A stretch of DNA of 64,000 bases from Strigamia acuminata. Lineage: Eukaryota; Arthropoda; Chilopoda; Geophilomorpha; Linotaeniidae. Positions 12,744 through 25,375 of this stretch are shown piece by piece (within the stretch, counting starts at the first letter, position 1; each line of letters starts with the position of its first letter). The translations under genes and the position numbers were made by a program. Location of the stretch: the NCBI GenBank assembly GCA_949358305.1, contig OX442315.1:23464427-23528426 (forward strand). Direction: 5' to 3'. The notes beneath the pieces are model-generated. The model worked only from the letters and a program-made list of their open reading frames with translations. It searched no databases and was not told the DNA's origin.

Positions 12744-15700
12744 ATGAATAACAACAGATCGAATTCAAGCTTACTACCCCCACTGAAACTGAGAAGCAAA
12801 GAAAATGGTGACGCACAATTATTACTTTTGTCATCAGAAGACTTAAACATTTCATCACCATCAACACGGCAGCAATTTGAAAATTCGATGGTTGAAATAG
12901 AGACTGAAATTCCGTTACTGAATCTAACTGAAAGCGAAACATCATCCGTTATATCTTTAGAAGATTCCGAAAAGTTTTCAGACGATATAGAAAACAGATT
13001 CGGTGAACTATCACCGCGATCAGAAGCCGATTTTGTTCTTCAGGAAGCTTTGAATGTGATCAGAAAAGCAAAACGAGCTGAAAATGATGTCGGCGTAGTC
13101 CCCGAGACAAAACTATTAGACGAACTGACAGAATGCGCTAGGAATCAACTTGGGTTATTGATATTGAGGGACTGTTGCGTGCGGTTGGTCGAAGGAAACA
13201 AATTTATTGAACGTTTAAAATGTCTATGCGTCGCGGAAGAAGAATTTGTCAAGAATTTGAGCGAGAAAATAACATGTACAAATATCGTTTCTGTGGCTTT
13301 AGATGAAGACGAACTGACGAATTTATCTGAGAATTTACAGATGCATTCGAAGCAGTGGTTTTTTGTCGAGGGACGATTGAAAAGTTGTGAAATATTGCAC
13401 CCATTAGATGAATTGGTTGACGATCAAATTCATCAGCTGAAAATCAAGTTTAACTATTTTATTTACGAAGCTTTAATTCGAGTTCAGAAGTTACTGAAAT
13501 TAATAGTGAAATCTTTAGTTTTACTCGATGCTCGTCACAGTATTGCTAATCAAAATCACAAAAGTACTTGGCATGGGTTTGTTCAAGTGTGTGAAAAGTA
13601 TAATGATGTTTGTACCAACTACGCCACAAAAGACACCGATGAGTTTCTGCAATACTTTTCTCTCGAAAGGATTTTGAAGCTCGTTGCTAAGGAATGCGCC
13701 ATTCTTGGTTTAGATTTGTTTTATGACACGTTAGTTGAACCTCTGAAGCAAGATGAGGCGAGAGTAACGAAAAATGTCGAATGGATAGCAGAAAATAGTG
13801 CGGTGTATCAATATCAAAGTACATTAGTGGATTTCAGTTCTGCGGGGAAAGGTGAACCGTATGAAAATGATCAAAATCAAAATCAAAATCAAAGCGGTTT
13901 ACAAGATGACGACCTTGTAACCGGGTTGTTGCTGAGTGTTTACAATTGCAGTAATTTGGTTTCCACATCGTTAAGTTTTAAAAATGGGGAGTCTACTGAC
14001 CAACTTGTTAAAGAAAAGGTCGTTTATTTTGAAAGCAATGTTTCGCAACCGTTTTGGATGAATATTTATGTCAAAATGTTGAGAAAAGAAATTTTAAACG
14101 GGTTGGAAATTAAATGGATTACTTGTGCAAATGAATTCGGAAGTGTTGTTTTCTGGAGTGATTCGATGCTATTGGCCGTTGCTGCCCGTGCTGACGAATT
14201 GGCTCAGAATGTTGGTAATTAATTAAAATATAATTTTTAAATATTCTCGTTGTAGTAATTCAATTTATTATTATTATTATTATTAGATGCCGTCGATGTA
14301 TCAGATATTTACAGAAAAGTAGCTGTTTCGCTTAAACTACGTGCAGCTTTAGCCGCTTGGGACGAACGTAAGTTTTTGTACATTTGGAAAAAAATATATT
14401 TCAATCTAATCGATGTAGTTTAACACTTAGGTATTAGCGCAGCGCTTCCTGCTTGTCTTAACCACCGTTTTCCTCAAAAGTTAACTTCAAACAATAAAGT
14501 TGTTACCCAAGCTGGCCATTCTTTGTCATCTGCTTTGGAGCCACTTCTCTATCTTTTCCCTACTTTTCAGTTCAAAGAAGGTGAATTTGATTTAGTAGTT
14601 TAATTTTTTTTTCTTTACTAAACTAACACACTAATTATTTTAGATAATTCTTGGCAATTACCTCAAACTCTTGTCGTTCCATGCCTTTACGCAACTCTTA
14701 GTTTGGTACACAGATGGTTAGCCAACAGTACAACTCAGTTACTCGCAACATGGCAACTTGACGCGTATCTTCTTATCACTCACAGCGACTTAAAAGTGCG
14801 CTTTTATTTATGAAATAATTGCAATTATCAACTGGTTTTTTCGTTGTTGTCAGCAGCATATTGTGGATTTATTGAAACATGTATCAACTATTAATTGTCC
14901 TTCCTTCACGTCGTCAATGACCCCATCGACTGAGCTGTCAACACGATTTCACATGTATCAGATGTCTGAGTTGTGGGAAGATGTTAATAAAATAAGTTCT
15001 GAAATTCAGGTTAATTAACTGTTAAACTTTTAAAATTAAATTTCATATATTTTATTTTGATTGTTTTTTAACTTGCAGAATATTGCCAGTTCATCAATAC
15101 AGAAATTTTATCGAAAATGCTGGGAAATGTCATCCAAAGCATTTGAAACTCACATGCCAGTGGGAGATACATGGCGTAAAAAATACAGATCAAACGGTAA
15201 AATTATGTTTTGATTTGGTATTATAATATTTATTATCCATTTATTTATTATTACAGGGCCTCCAAACACGCACAGTGACTACATAGATAATATTATTGCT
15301 GACGTGCTCGAGCCAGTACTAGAAGGTGTAAAAAATTTGAGTATGCCCGTGCAAATTAGCGTCGTAAGCGTTGCAACGAAAGCATTTTGTGAAAGCTGGA
15401 TGCTATTTATTTGCAAAAATAAAATAAAGTTCAGGTGAGTGGTGTTGAAACGTGCACTTTTAATTTCAAATCTCGTTAATAATGTTTAATTTCAGTCTGC
15501 ACGGTGCATTGTTATTCAGGCTCGATGTTGTTCATTTATCTTTATGGCTTCGATCGATACCTGAGTTATCTATTGAAGCTCAACAGAGCATTCAAGCACT
15601 AGACGTATTAAGACGGTTGCATGGTTCGTCTTTGCTTCTAACACGGCAACCACGTTCTCGTCAGCAATTTCGTAAAACTAAAGTTTCTCCGCTATCAACT

Positions 15701-15928
15701 ATCGCAGGTAAAACAAACAATTTTGTTATCATTTATCATTATCACACATTCATACGGTTTATTTTTTTAGATTTGAATTTAGATGCCACGGTAGAAGAGT
15801 TAAGCATAGATGATCTTGTAACGGATGAAGATTTCGTACCAAATAAAGATGAGTGGCTCGCATTGAGAGCTCATGGAAATTCTGCAAGATGGCATTTCCT
15901 TTGGTGCTTAGCACGGCATCGGGAATGA
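12744..15928 (+). CDS. CCDC142: CCDC142-like coiled-coil protein
   Basis: A single 1,471-bp first exon (12744-14214) and eight small exons (14287-14367, 14431-14580, 14644-14795, 14854-15009, 15079-15196, 15257-15434, 15496-15707, 15771-15928) give 2,676 nt, 891 aa. Family signatures are in the C-terminal third: DYIDNIIADVLEPVLEGV, VVSVATKAFCESWM, KFSLHGALLFRLDV, and a final block with WLALRAHGNSARWHFLWCLA. These match the order and spacing of the CCDC142 domain. The N-terminal 130 residues are acidic, Ser-rich and probably disordered. A short (DQNQNQNQ) low-complexity run sits near residue 378. The molecular role of this family is largely unknown. I first considered RINT1 and rejected it because the C-terminal motifs do not fit. 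Confidence 0.85.
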
Positions 15929-16635
15929 TTTTTAAAAAAATATTTTATATTAATTAATCTCTTTATTTAATTTAAGTTCTTTTTTTAATTTTGTTGTTAT
16001 TTATTTTATGCATTAGCAGATGATTTATTAATACATGACCTTTATATTTAATTTATTAATTTGACATATTTTTACATTTATTTATTTATTTATTTATTTA
16101 TTTGAGATAAAAAAGTTGTTTTACATTCCTCACTTTCTGTACTATCATTTCACATTTAAGAGACAGTGCTCATTAGTTCAAGCAGCAAATTGTCGTTCTA
16201 CTGTACTTAAAATGCAGCCAAGTTTGGCCAAGGTGACTCAAATAGTGTCATTATGACTTTCAGTTTCCATCTGGCCTGATTACTTACATTACATTCTGCT
16301 AGGATGAGTAAAAGTAAATGCCCTTCTTAAGATAGGAAAATTTACATGTTTCAATCAATGATTCAAAAAGAAATTACCATTAAATTAAAAAAGAAATTCG
16401 AAAAGTTATAATTTAAGTTGAAGATCTCCTCCCCTTTCCCATTTTATTTTTGCTGTGCACCGCCTTAAAGGGAATGGCTTCCTGCAACGATTTCATTTGT
16501 CTGTTTTGCAGGAAAGCTTGTATTTTAATTATAAACTTCATAACTTGACGTCGCTGTAGTCGCAACCTGATTTTTAAAATTGAATAAAAACTTGTGCTGG
16601 GAGTTGCTCGAACATTTGTCTGAATCTGGACAACC
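15929..16635. other. Intergenic; CCDC142 3' UTR, Skeletor upstream region, (TTTA)n
   Basis: No coding sequence seen. A (TTTA)n microsatellite lies near 16078-16104. The last 200 bp should include the 5' UTR and promoter of the Skeletor-like gene. Confidence 0.5.
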
Positions 16636-19600
16636 ATGGCTTGGTATTTGGCGACTCTCTTCATCTTTGCACTTTTTACAGGTAGGTTGACATCACTTAT
16701 CATAAACATCACTTATCATAAGTCAAACCATTCATGTTGGTGCGTTGACATATTCATTTAATCTCTTTAAAACTCTGAATTCCATTATTTAATATTTTAA
16801 TCAATTGCCAATGATCATTTTAGTTTAGACTCTACATTCTTTGTGTTTAATTTATTAAAAATATAAAAAACAGAAAAGAAAGGTAGAACTGAAAAACGGG
16901 TCATTTTCAATAACTTGGTCGTATTCCAATTGAGTAATAGTATAAATCACTTATGGGCTGCCTTAAGCGACCAAGTTGAACAAATAAAATACAGGACCGA
17001 ACATGTGGGTGGTAGGCCTAGATTTTCAGGTTATCAAGACTTTCAGCCTAAAAATGTTTCTTCAATTACGAACCAGCATGGAAATTAGGTCTGAAGGGTT
17101 AACGCTCCATCAGTTACGTGAACAATATATCTATCATCTTGCCTGTTGCTGCTAAGTTTAATTAAACAGTTATTCTTTATTCGTTATGCAGTTATCATCT
17201 GCATTTTTATCAATGGGATAAATGTCTAATTTGCGCTATAGAGGAATGTCAATTTTTTTGTTACCTTTCAACTTGTTTTCCTTGGGGCAAATTTGCTCTT
17301 TACCTTGAAGTTCGTGCTCAAGGGATGTAGACTGCGAAATGACCTTCGTTGGCACTTCACCTGGGGTGATGGACTCAACGCCTAGACTTGAAACATCGGT
17401 AGCAAATCAAGTGTTTATGCAATCTTTATTTAATCTTTTTTAAACGCACATGTGAAAATCCTTAAAAACAATCACTATTAGCCAATTACTTAAACTTAAA
17501 ACCTCTGTGATTATTGCAAACACGGATTAATGTCTTTTTAAAATGTTTTGTTCTTGAATTTTATTTCATCATTTTCTCTCGAAGTTACACACTTAACTTA
17601 ATACACTGGTGGCCTAGTTCTGTCTTCTGTGTGTGATTGTTTTGGGAGCAATTTATGGCGAATTGTTGTGTTGTGTGTAACTCTAGTTGGTACTTTTGTT
17701 TTATTTTACAAGGTTGGTTTCACTCGTATCTAATCATACTAAAAAGAATTTGTGCACAAAAAGCTGTCGTATCGATACTATGCGGAAATAATAATTAATA
17801 ATCGACCCTATAATGAAAGAAAAAATTATTGACTAAAAAAAAATAACGTTATTTGCAGAGATAAACATAGAAATTACTTTTGATACTTGCTACAAGAACA
17901 TTTCATTTTGTCTCTTCAGTTTTGCACCAATAATTATTCTGAAATTAAAATCGTGCGTGTTTCTCTTACTTTTACGTTGGAAAATATTAAATGCGTTTGG
18001 CCGAGTACGACTTGAAAATATCCTGCGCTGAACTTGCTGGATAAACTCACTCGTGAGATGAATAGTTAAAATAATTAAATGTGAGAAATAATGTGGAAAT
18101 TTACATTTAAAATACCGTAGTCTGAAGAAAGGTTTTCTTTTTAAAGTTTCAAGGCTCTTATCACCTTGATCTGTTAATGCCAATTTTTTGTTTTTTCTGT
18201 TGTGCAGATTTTATTCAAGGCTCCATTTATTTTTAAGGTTAATCGTATGGGAGAAGTTTTATAAGTTCGTGTGAAATTTGAAAATGATTACGTAACAATA
18301 ACATCTTTTCTTTTACATGCGAAATCTATAAATTTTTAAACCCAAATTTACACCAATTTCATTTTAAACAGTTATGGAATCTAAATCTTAATTTATTCAG
18401 ATATACTTCACGCTTCGGATTATTATGGTAAAAAGATTGGATCTTTCTCCAACTTGTATCACCAAGTGAGCGGAGATGTTTACGCTGTTGATTCAAATTC
18501 ACTGCACATTAGGAATTTTACATATGACGGTGATGGTCCAGGTACATCTTTATATTTTTCTGTACAATAAATAAAAAAATAAAAAATAAATAAATATTTG
18601 CTGTAGATGCTTATTTTTGGGCTGGATCAAGTGCAGAGCCAAGTAAAGAAGGCTTTATTGTCCCTGATGAAAAAGGAACGTAAGTAGGTTTATTTATTAA
18701 AATGACGTTTGATATTTAATGTGTATTTATCTTTTATTCATCTCACAGAAACGACGTTCTTCAGCCATATCGAAAAAAGCACATAACTTTAACATTGCCA
18801 GATAAAAAAACTTTAAAAGATATTAAATGGCTTTCCGTTTGGTGCCGAAAGTTTACGGTTGATTTTGGAAATGTAAAAATACCCGACGAACTGAACGCAC
18901 CACAAGCACTTAATTTAGGTCCTATTAAAGGAATTGAACATGGTCTGACCACAGGTCCAGTAACAATTGTCGATGCTCAAACTTTCATGATTCCAAACAT
19001 GACTTTAGATGGACTTGCTCCTGGTAGGATTTGGTAAAAATATACACATGAATAAAATAACTTAATTAAATCAAAATACAGATGCTCATTTCTGGGCTGG
19101 CAAAGGTGATGAACCAGATCCCAATGGAACTCTTGTACCTGATGAAAATGGCAGGTAAGAAAAATAAAAATAATAACGATAAAATGTCAGTATATTGAAT
19201 CTATCTTTTGATATTGTATTTCAGTGACAAGCCATTAGGATTCTTCAACAAAAAGACAATGGTCATACGTCTTCCAGATAATCTTACTGTCTTTGATATT
19301 GATTATTTTAGTGTGTGGTGCCGTGCAGCTGCTTCTGATTTTGGTCATTTTAAAATGCCAAAAGACTTAAATGTACCTCCGAGTCCAAAAATGTTAGGCC
19401 AATCTGTAAAGGTAATTCTCCTGCATTAAGGTTTTTGACGTAGCACTATTGACGTAGAACTATTGACGTAGAACTACGCTAACAGGGCTATCCTCGAAAC
19501 GGAAGTGCAAACCAGCGCCAGGGACAGAGGTGGGGGGGCTTTGTTGTCATTGTTTGCTTGGCTGTTGCTGTTGCTTGTCGCTTTCTTCTACTCTTTCTGC

Positions 19601-22600
19601 TTACGGATTAAACTTTATGCCTCTTGCAATAAACTGCTGTATTGTTGTTTCTTTAACTAAATTCACTAATGGGAATTTACAATGCCTCAATGGAAAACAA
19701 TTTCCATCAAGAGATGGCGCTGGAACAATCCCCTCTCTATGCCAAGCATGAAGAGTAAACTGTTTCTGTTGACCAGTCGGTTGACCAGTCGAAATCGAAA
19801 TAACAATAAAAACACAACTCACGTAGTTCTACGTCGCGACACGGTTACTACAGTGCCTTTTTGTAATTTTTATATTAATATTTCTTAAGTGACGTCAGTT
19901 AGCTTTACCAAGACTTAAATTAAAACATAACGCTTAGCAATAATGGGTTCTTTGCCATTAGCAGTAACTAATTGAACTTCTGTTTTCTTGTATCCAGAAG
20001 CAGAACTGACGTCACAAGACTATGATCCAGGATTGATTCAGATCTTTTTATTTTATTCTTTCTTATCTATTCTGCTGGGAATTTGGATTACAATATATCT
20101 GTATAGGTGGATGAATAAAATAAATATTCATTAATTTACGTTTTTAGCAAAAACTAAATTGTGAAGTTTTGAATTTCGAGCCTCCCCTTGAAGTTCGGTG
20201 GGTACTCACAGGTCAAAAAGTAATTATCCAACTTGTAACAAGAATCCGTAAGTCAATTTTTCAATTTGGGAAAAGGTGTTTTTTTAAAAAATTTAATATA
20301 AGGATATAAATAAACCCGGCTGTATAAAATATGAAAAATCTTGTTGATGTGAGCGTTTTCTTTTAGCCGCTGGTGAATATATTGGTTTTGGATTAAGTGG
20401 GCACCAACACCAGTCAATCATGGTAGGAGGAGATGTGGCAGTAGCTTGGATTGACAGAAAGGGTATTGGACATGCAGTTGACTACTATTTAGACGCCAAA
20501 GCTCAGGCACGTATTAACTAATTTTATAATTTTGAATAAAAAAAATTTAAAATTAATTATTATTTTTACAATAGTGTGCAGGAGGAAGAGGAAGTTGTCC
20601 CGATGACAAAATCAAAAGCAATTCGAGTCATGTGACACTTTTAAACTCAGCTTTAGTCGAAGGCTTTACTATGATTACGTATACTCGTCCATTGGATTCT
20701 GGTGATAGTTTAGACAAACCCATCAAACGAGATTATCCGCAACCCGTCATCTGGGCAGTTGGACCACTCAATTCTTTGAATGAAGTTTCGTATCACAATG
20801 TCAGAAATTTCGGTGAATTCACTTCTCTTATTCAGTTTTTATATGAATATTGGTAAATAACATTTAAAATTTATCAATGTAGGTTCACAATTTTTAGTTT
20901 TTGGCCGGGCACCTGCATGGAATTGTCCGTCGTTTGATGCCGAAAAGCGTTTCACTCCGCCACCTCAATCAGTCCACTACCCCACAACCAATATTTTTAC
21001 ACCAACGCCAACACTTTCTCCAACTGATTTACTGGTACCATCAATATCCCATCTGCCTCTGCTAGAACCTTTTAATTCGGAGCAACCAGAACCTCAACAT
21101 GAAATTAGATCAACTTTAAAACCAGAGCACAGGACCAAAACCGAACAACCAGAGCATAGAACCAGAACTGAGCAACCAGAACACAGAATTAAAACTGAAC
21201 AACCAGGACATAGAACCAAAACTGAACAACCAGAGCATAGAACCAGAACTGAGCAACCAGAACACAGAATTAAAACTGAACAACCAGGACATAGAACCAA
21301 AACTGAACAACCAGAACACAGAACCAAAACTGAACAACCAGAACAGAGAACCAAAACTGAACAACCAGATCACAGAACTAAAACTGAACAACCTGAACAC
21401 AGAATCAGAACAACTGAACAACCAGATCACAGAACTAAAACTGAACAACCTGAACACAGAATCAGAACAACTGTTGCACCCGAGGACCGAACTAAAGCTT
21501 CACCACAGAGAACTAGAACAACTTCAAACCCAGAACACAGACGAAGAACTGCAGCTCAGAGAACCAGAACAACTGCAGAACCCGAAGATGAAACTAAAAG
21601 TTTACCTCAAAGAACCAGAACGACAGCACAACCCGAAGACATAACCAAAGCTTCATCAAAGAGAACTAAAACAACGACACAATCCCAGCACAGAATCAGA
21701 ACAACATCTGAACAACCGGAAGCACAGCTAGATGCTCAACTAGATACTCAACTAGATACTCAACTAGATACTCAACTAGATACTCAACTAGATACTCAAC
21801 GAGATGCTCAACCCGATGCGCAGCGTGATCAGCAATCTGATACTCAACTAAATACACAGCACGACTCGCAACCAGACACTCAATCGAATACACAATGGGA
21901 CGATCAATCGAACGCCCAACCAGAAGCAACTTACTTAGAACCTTGGTATATTCCACCTATCCAATGCAATGAACCAGCCGATGGCGTATTTTATGCTCAA
22001 ATTGGACCAACAGGTGGAAAAAGAGGTTATTCAGCCATAACAGGTAAGGAATTATGTCTGTGTATTGCGTGTAGCCATGTTTTGACAATTTTCTAAAATT
22101 CAGGCAGTGTTGGTTGGGGCATCGCCTGGTATATCAATGGCCTCCTAATACCTGAAATTACTGTGGTGAGAGGCAAGACTTATCGATTCGTAGTTGAAGG
22201 AGGAAATGATACCGACACTCCTGCTCGTAACCATCCATTCTACATTACTGATGATCTTGAAGGAGGTTATGCATACAAATCTGCGGAAGAAAAAATGGTA
22301 AAATCAACATATTTCAGAAATTGTATGTGTTTAGTTTTTTTTAAATGTGTTTTATCTTGTTTTAGAAAGTTAGAGTTTTTGCTGGAGTTCAAGAAGGACC
22401 GGATGGCCCTTATCCCACAGGATGTAAGTAACTGGCAATGGGTGATGGTCGCTCGTGAGCCAAATCTTTCACTTATGTTGTTGTAACTGTACAACAAATC
22501 ATGTTTATTGTTTTAGTGGGTAGATTATGTCAATGGACACCAGTTGATTTCCAACCAGCAGATCGATATGCTTCTTTTGGGGAATATCAACGGTATTTAA

Positions 22601-23790
22601 CTTTACGATGCGCTGAGGGACATTCTGGAGTCTTGTCATGGACGCCTGATGCGAACACGCCAGACACTGTTTACTATCAAGTAAAAACACAATTAATGTT
22701 TTTTATTTAAATAAAAATTTGTCATTTTATTTTGTTCTAGTGTTACACACATCGTTATCTCGGTTGGAAAATACACGTTGTTGACGAATGCGATTTAGAA
22801 GCTGAAAGTTCTATAATTAGCGAACAGAAAGTATTGCCGCCACTTTCTTTTAATGCAAAGGGCTTCCCGAAGGTTAAGCAGGCGTTTCCAAAGGGCAGAT
22901 TAAATGCTCTTTCACATCCATCACCCGTGTATAAACCTGTTTTTAAACAACTAAGTGCAAGCCATGGTCAAGATAACAAAACTTCTAATTTTTTTCTTGT
23001 TCGTTTACAAACTGGTTTCCATCCAATTCCATCTCGCAGCACTTCAACCACATCAACCCAAACTCCCAAAACAGAATCGACAATAAATGTGTCCGTAGAT
23101 CCATTTAAACCAAACACATCGATTCCATTTCATTCCGGATTCCGTCCAGGAATTCCTGATTATGGCGGATTTGTATCAACAAACCGAGAAAACTCAGATT
23201 CTATCGTGATTCAACTTCCTAAACGAATCGTTTCTCGTCCTCCACCACAAAAGTCCTCAATTCGGTTATTCGAAAAAATACATCCGTCGAGGGACTGGAA
23301 CGAGGGACAAAGTACATCGAGCGACAGCGGAGAAATATTACAAGCCGCTTCTTCGGAACAAAGTATGGTCATTTACCGCACGTTTGGCGGCCGAAATATC
23401 CCCCCGCTTCCATCGCATCTCCATTTGGGTGCTGCAAATCGGAGAAATCCAATACCACCACAAATTAAAATTGCAAGCCTGCAACCAGTAAGTTTCGATG
23501 GTTCGCCCGTACCCGATGCACAATTCTCGCAAATACAACCACTGCCAACAGCTGAGAGTAGACATAAAAATGTTTTCAACATCCAAAATACCAGACAGTA
23601 TGGTCCGTTTAAAGGTCAAAAACCTCCGGCTGTCCCGGATAATGTTCCACCATTGCCGCAATTCAATTCAAGAAATCCAGTAAAATCTCGAGCTCAACCG
23701 GTGATGACAAAAGCTGTTAGTGAGACGGATTATAACATTTTGAATAATGTTTGGAATATTATTTCGAGTCAAGGAGGCAAAGTACAATAA
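16636..23790 (+). CDS. Skeletor: Skeletor-like protein: DM13 x2, DOMON, repeat linker, cupredoxin-like tail
   Basis: Fourteen exons: 16636-16681, 18401-18541, 18607-18679, 18749-19023, 19082-19154, 19225-19411, 20148-20247, 20367-20506, 20575-20812, 20898-22043, 22104-22297, 22366-22423, 22517-22680, 22741-23790. They sum to 3,885 nt, 1,294 aa. Exon 1 encodes a signal peptide (MAWYLATLFIFALFT). Exons 2-6 encode two DM13 domains (GDVYAVDSNSLHIRNFTYDG with DAYFWAG; then DAHFWAG and VWCR). Exons 7-9 encode a DOMON domain (GEYIGFGLSG, AVAWIDR, AVDYYLDAKAQ). Exon 10 carries tandem repeats. Exons 11-13 hold a conserved cupredoxin-like C-terminal region (GWGIAWYINGLLIPEITVVR, NHPFYITD) and a proline-rich tail follows. 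Related arthropod proteins act at the mitotic spindle matrix or in cuticle. The exon 9 end is uncertain: the donor used here (20812) keeps the frame, but 24 bases further on the family pattern predicts more DOMON sequence. Intron 20507-20574 is GC-AG. Confidence 0.87.
16682..18400 (+). other. Skeletor intron 1
   Basis: A 1.7-kb AT-rich intron between the signal-peptide exon and the first DM13 exon. No other gene or recognisable element seen inside it. Confidence 0.6.
19435..19841. repeat. Probable small insertion with palindromic GACGTAGAACTACG ends in Skeletor intron 6
   Basis: Intron 6 (19412-20147) is about ten times longer than its neighbours. Near its start a 14-bp unit, TTGACGTAGAACTA (first copy with one change), is repeated three times at 19435-19476. 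The sequence GACGTAGAACTACG (19465-19478) recurs inverted at 19822-19835. The enclosed DNA includes a poly-G run and is unlike the surrounding intron. This fits a non-autonomous element, but no target duplication is clear. Confidence 0.45.
21124..21480 (+). repeat. 27-bp coding tandem repeat (PEHRTKTEQ) in Skeletor exon 10
   Basis: About a dozen imperfect 27-bp units encode nine-residue repeats PEHRTKTEQ / PEHRIKTEQ / PGHRTKTEQ. All changes keep the frame. The unit is rich in Lys, Arg, Glu and Gln and should be disordered. The duplicated copy at 34 kb has only about three units. Confidence 0.9.
21718..21860 (+). repeat. 12-bp coding tandem repeat (LDTQ) in Skeletor exon 10
   Basis: CAACTAGATACT units encode LDTQ five times in a row, flanked by variants (LDAQ, RDAQ, PDAQ, SDTQ, LNTQ). 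The frame is kept throughout. Confidence 0.88.
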
Positions 23791-24032
23791 AAATAGATAT
23801 TAATTTGTTTTCTATATGTACGTAGTATATTTTGCAAGGAAAGATAATTGTGTTTACACCACTTTATAGGTCAACTTTGCTTTTCTTGGCTGTTTGTGAG
23901 TCCATTTGGTGGTCCCTTAAGCCGTAGGGTTATCTGTAATCGGCTTTGATGTATTTTTAATAAAAATAAAATAATTTTTTTTCACATTTTTAATTTAATT
24001 TTTAATATTTTTTTACATAACACTTACACATT

Positions 24033-24415
24033 GTGACCAGCTGCCCACGCAGGCTGTGTCACTTACCTGCAACACATGGCACTCCACAGCTCTCGCGCAC
24101 CACGTGTTTCTTGTGCGCAACCTGTTTGCGGTCCCCCGCAACCAGGTGGAGCTGCGGGCTGTTGGCTTCGGCCAATTGGGAAGTGCCCTTCCGGAAGTGG
24201 TGGGGCTCCGCAGAAGCCAAGTAGTTCTCGAATAGCCAGCGTGATGAACGGTCGCTTCTGTGATCGCTCCCCCACGCTTAATATGATGACGAACCCGATG
24301 ATCGGCTTGGCGACTCTGTCGCCCACCGGGACCTGAGTGTCCGTGTAAGCCACGTCCGTCTCGCGTTCACATGAACGCTACGACAGCGTGGTCGAACCGA
24401 ATACCGACACCGATT
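24033..24415. other. GC-rich segment of unknown origin
   Basis: About 380 bp much richer in G+C than anything nearby except the large retrotransposon. It is abutted on the left by the exact end of the Skeletor duplication and on the right by the broken RNase H end of a gypsy pol fragment. Both strands have short open frames, but none looks like a known protein. It may be part of the same dead retroelement or a separate insertion. Confidence 0.4.
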
Positions 24416-25375
24416 CTAACGTGAAAGTCGTATACTCGATGTATGGTCGAAATTGATCGATCGCCCATACAATGGCTAAACATTCTAATTCAGGTGTAGA
24501 ATATCTCTCTTCGGCCCCACGTAACACTCGACTGCCGTACGCAACTGTCTTAGGAGCCAAAATCGTCTTTTGTTTTTTATCACAAAATACTTCCACATCT
24601 TGGCACAAAACTGCACCTAAACCTGAATGGGAAGCATCTGCCAAATGACAAAAGGTTTGTTCATATCTGGCGTATGAAGAACTTGATCTATATTACATAT
24701 TACATAAAATATCCTTGACGAGATTAAATGCAGATTCTTGTGCACAATCCCATACAAAACTGGCATTATCATGCATTATATTAGTCAAAGGACGAGCGAT
24801 ATTTGCAATATTAGAAATAAACTTCCTGAAAAAATTTGCCAGTCCAATAAAACGCTGTATGTCCTTCGAACAAATAGGTGTAGGGAACTTTCTTACAGCC
24901 ACAACTTTGTCGGGATCTGGAAAAGTGATCCCTCCGAAATCAAGTGTCCTAAAAATCGTAAAGATGTTCGACCAAATTTAGATTTTTCTTTATTGATAGT
25001 TAGATTCGCTTTGTCTAACTTTTCAAGTACATCTTTAATGTGTTTAAGGTGATTTTCCCACGCTTCTGGAAAGATGATAATATCATCGAGATAGACTAGG
25101 GCATGTTTGTAGAGTGCATCACCCATTACACGACTCATGAGATGTTAGAAGGAGCATGGTGCATTGCATAACCCGAAAGGCATTCATTTGAATTGAAAAT
25201 TACCTTTAGGAGTATAAAATGCAGTCTTTCATTTGTCTTCTTCCTCCATCTCCATTAGATGGTAGCCTTTTGTCGAATCAAGTGAAGTGAAATACTTGGC
25301 TTGATTCTTGTGGTGAACTAATAGATCTATGCTGGGCATTTGAATCGTATTGATTTCAGTTATAGCGTTCAACGC
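24416..25375 (-). pseudogene. Decayed Ty3/gypsy pol fragment (RT to RNase H)
   Basis: Read on the minus strand: a reverse transcriptase core (SLDSTKGYHLMEM, FYTPKGNFQF, MPFGLCNAPCSF, then YLDDIIIF near 25070), the thumb/connection (LRFLGHLISEG), and RNase H (ADASHSGLGAVL, STPELECLAIVWAIDQFRPY). Stop codons and frame shifts interrupt it (for example in KGYHLMEMEEEDK* and between the connection and RNase H). It ends abruptly in RNase H; no integrase, protease, gag or LTR is seen. The sequence differs clearly from the intact element at 36.8-51.8 kb, so it belongs to another gypsy lineage. Confidence 0.9.

Larger units (their letters stand above)
20230..24032. repeat. Segmental duplication, copy 1 (3' part of Skeletor)
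   Basis: From the end of Skeletor exon 7 to about 240 bp past its stop codon, this segment is repeated in the same orientation at 33032-35859. Introns and downstream DNA are nearly identical, so it was a DNA-level duplication and not retroposition. Similarity stops at TTACACAT at both right ends. Confidence 0.93.

Noticed and set aside
12744-15928. RINT1 as the identity of this gene
   Set aside because: The C-terminal motifs (SLHGALLFRLD, WLALRAHGNSARWHFL) match CCDC142 in order and position instead.
21094-21956. Long antisense frames opposite the Skeletor repeats (Cys/Ser/Val/Phe-rich)
   Set aside because: They are shadows of the in-frame tandem repeats on the plus strand; no splice sites or start context support them.
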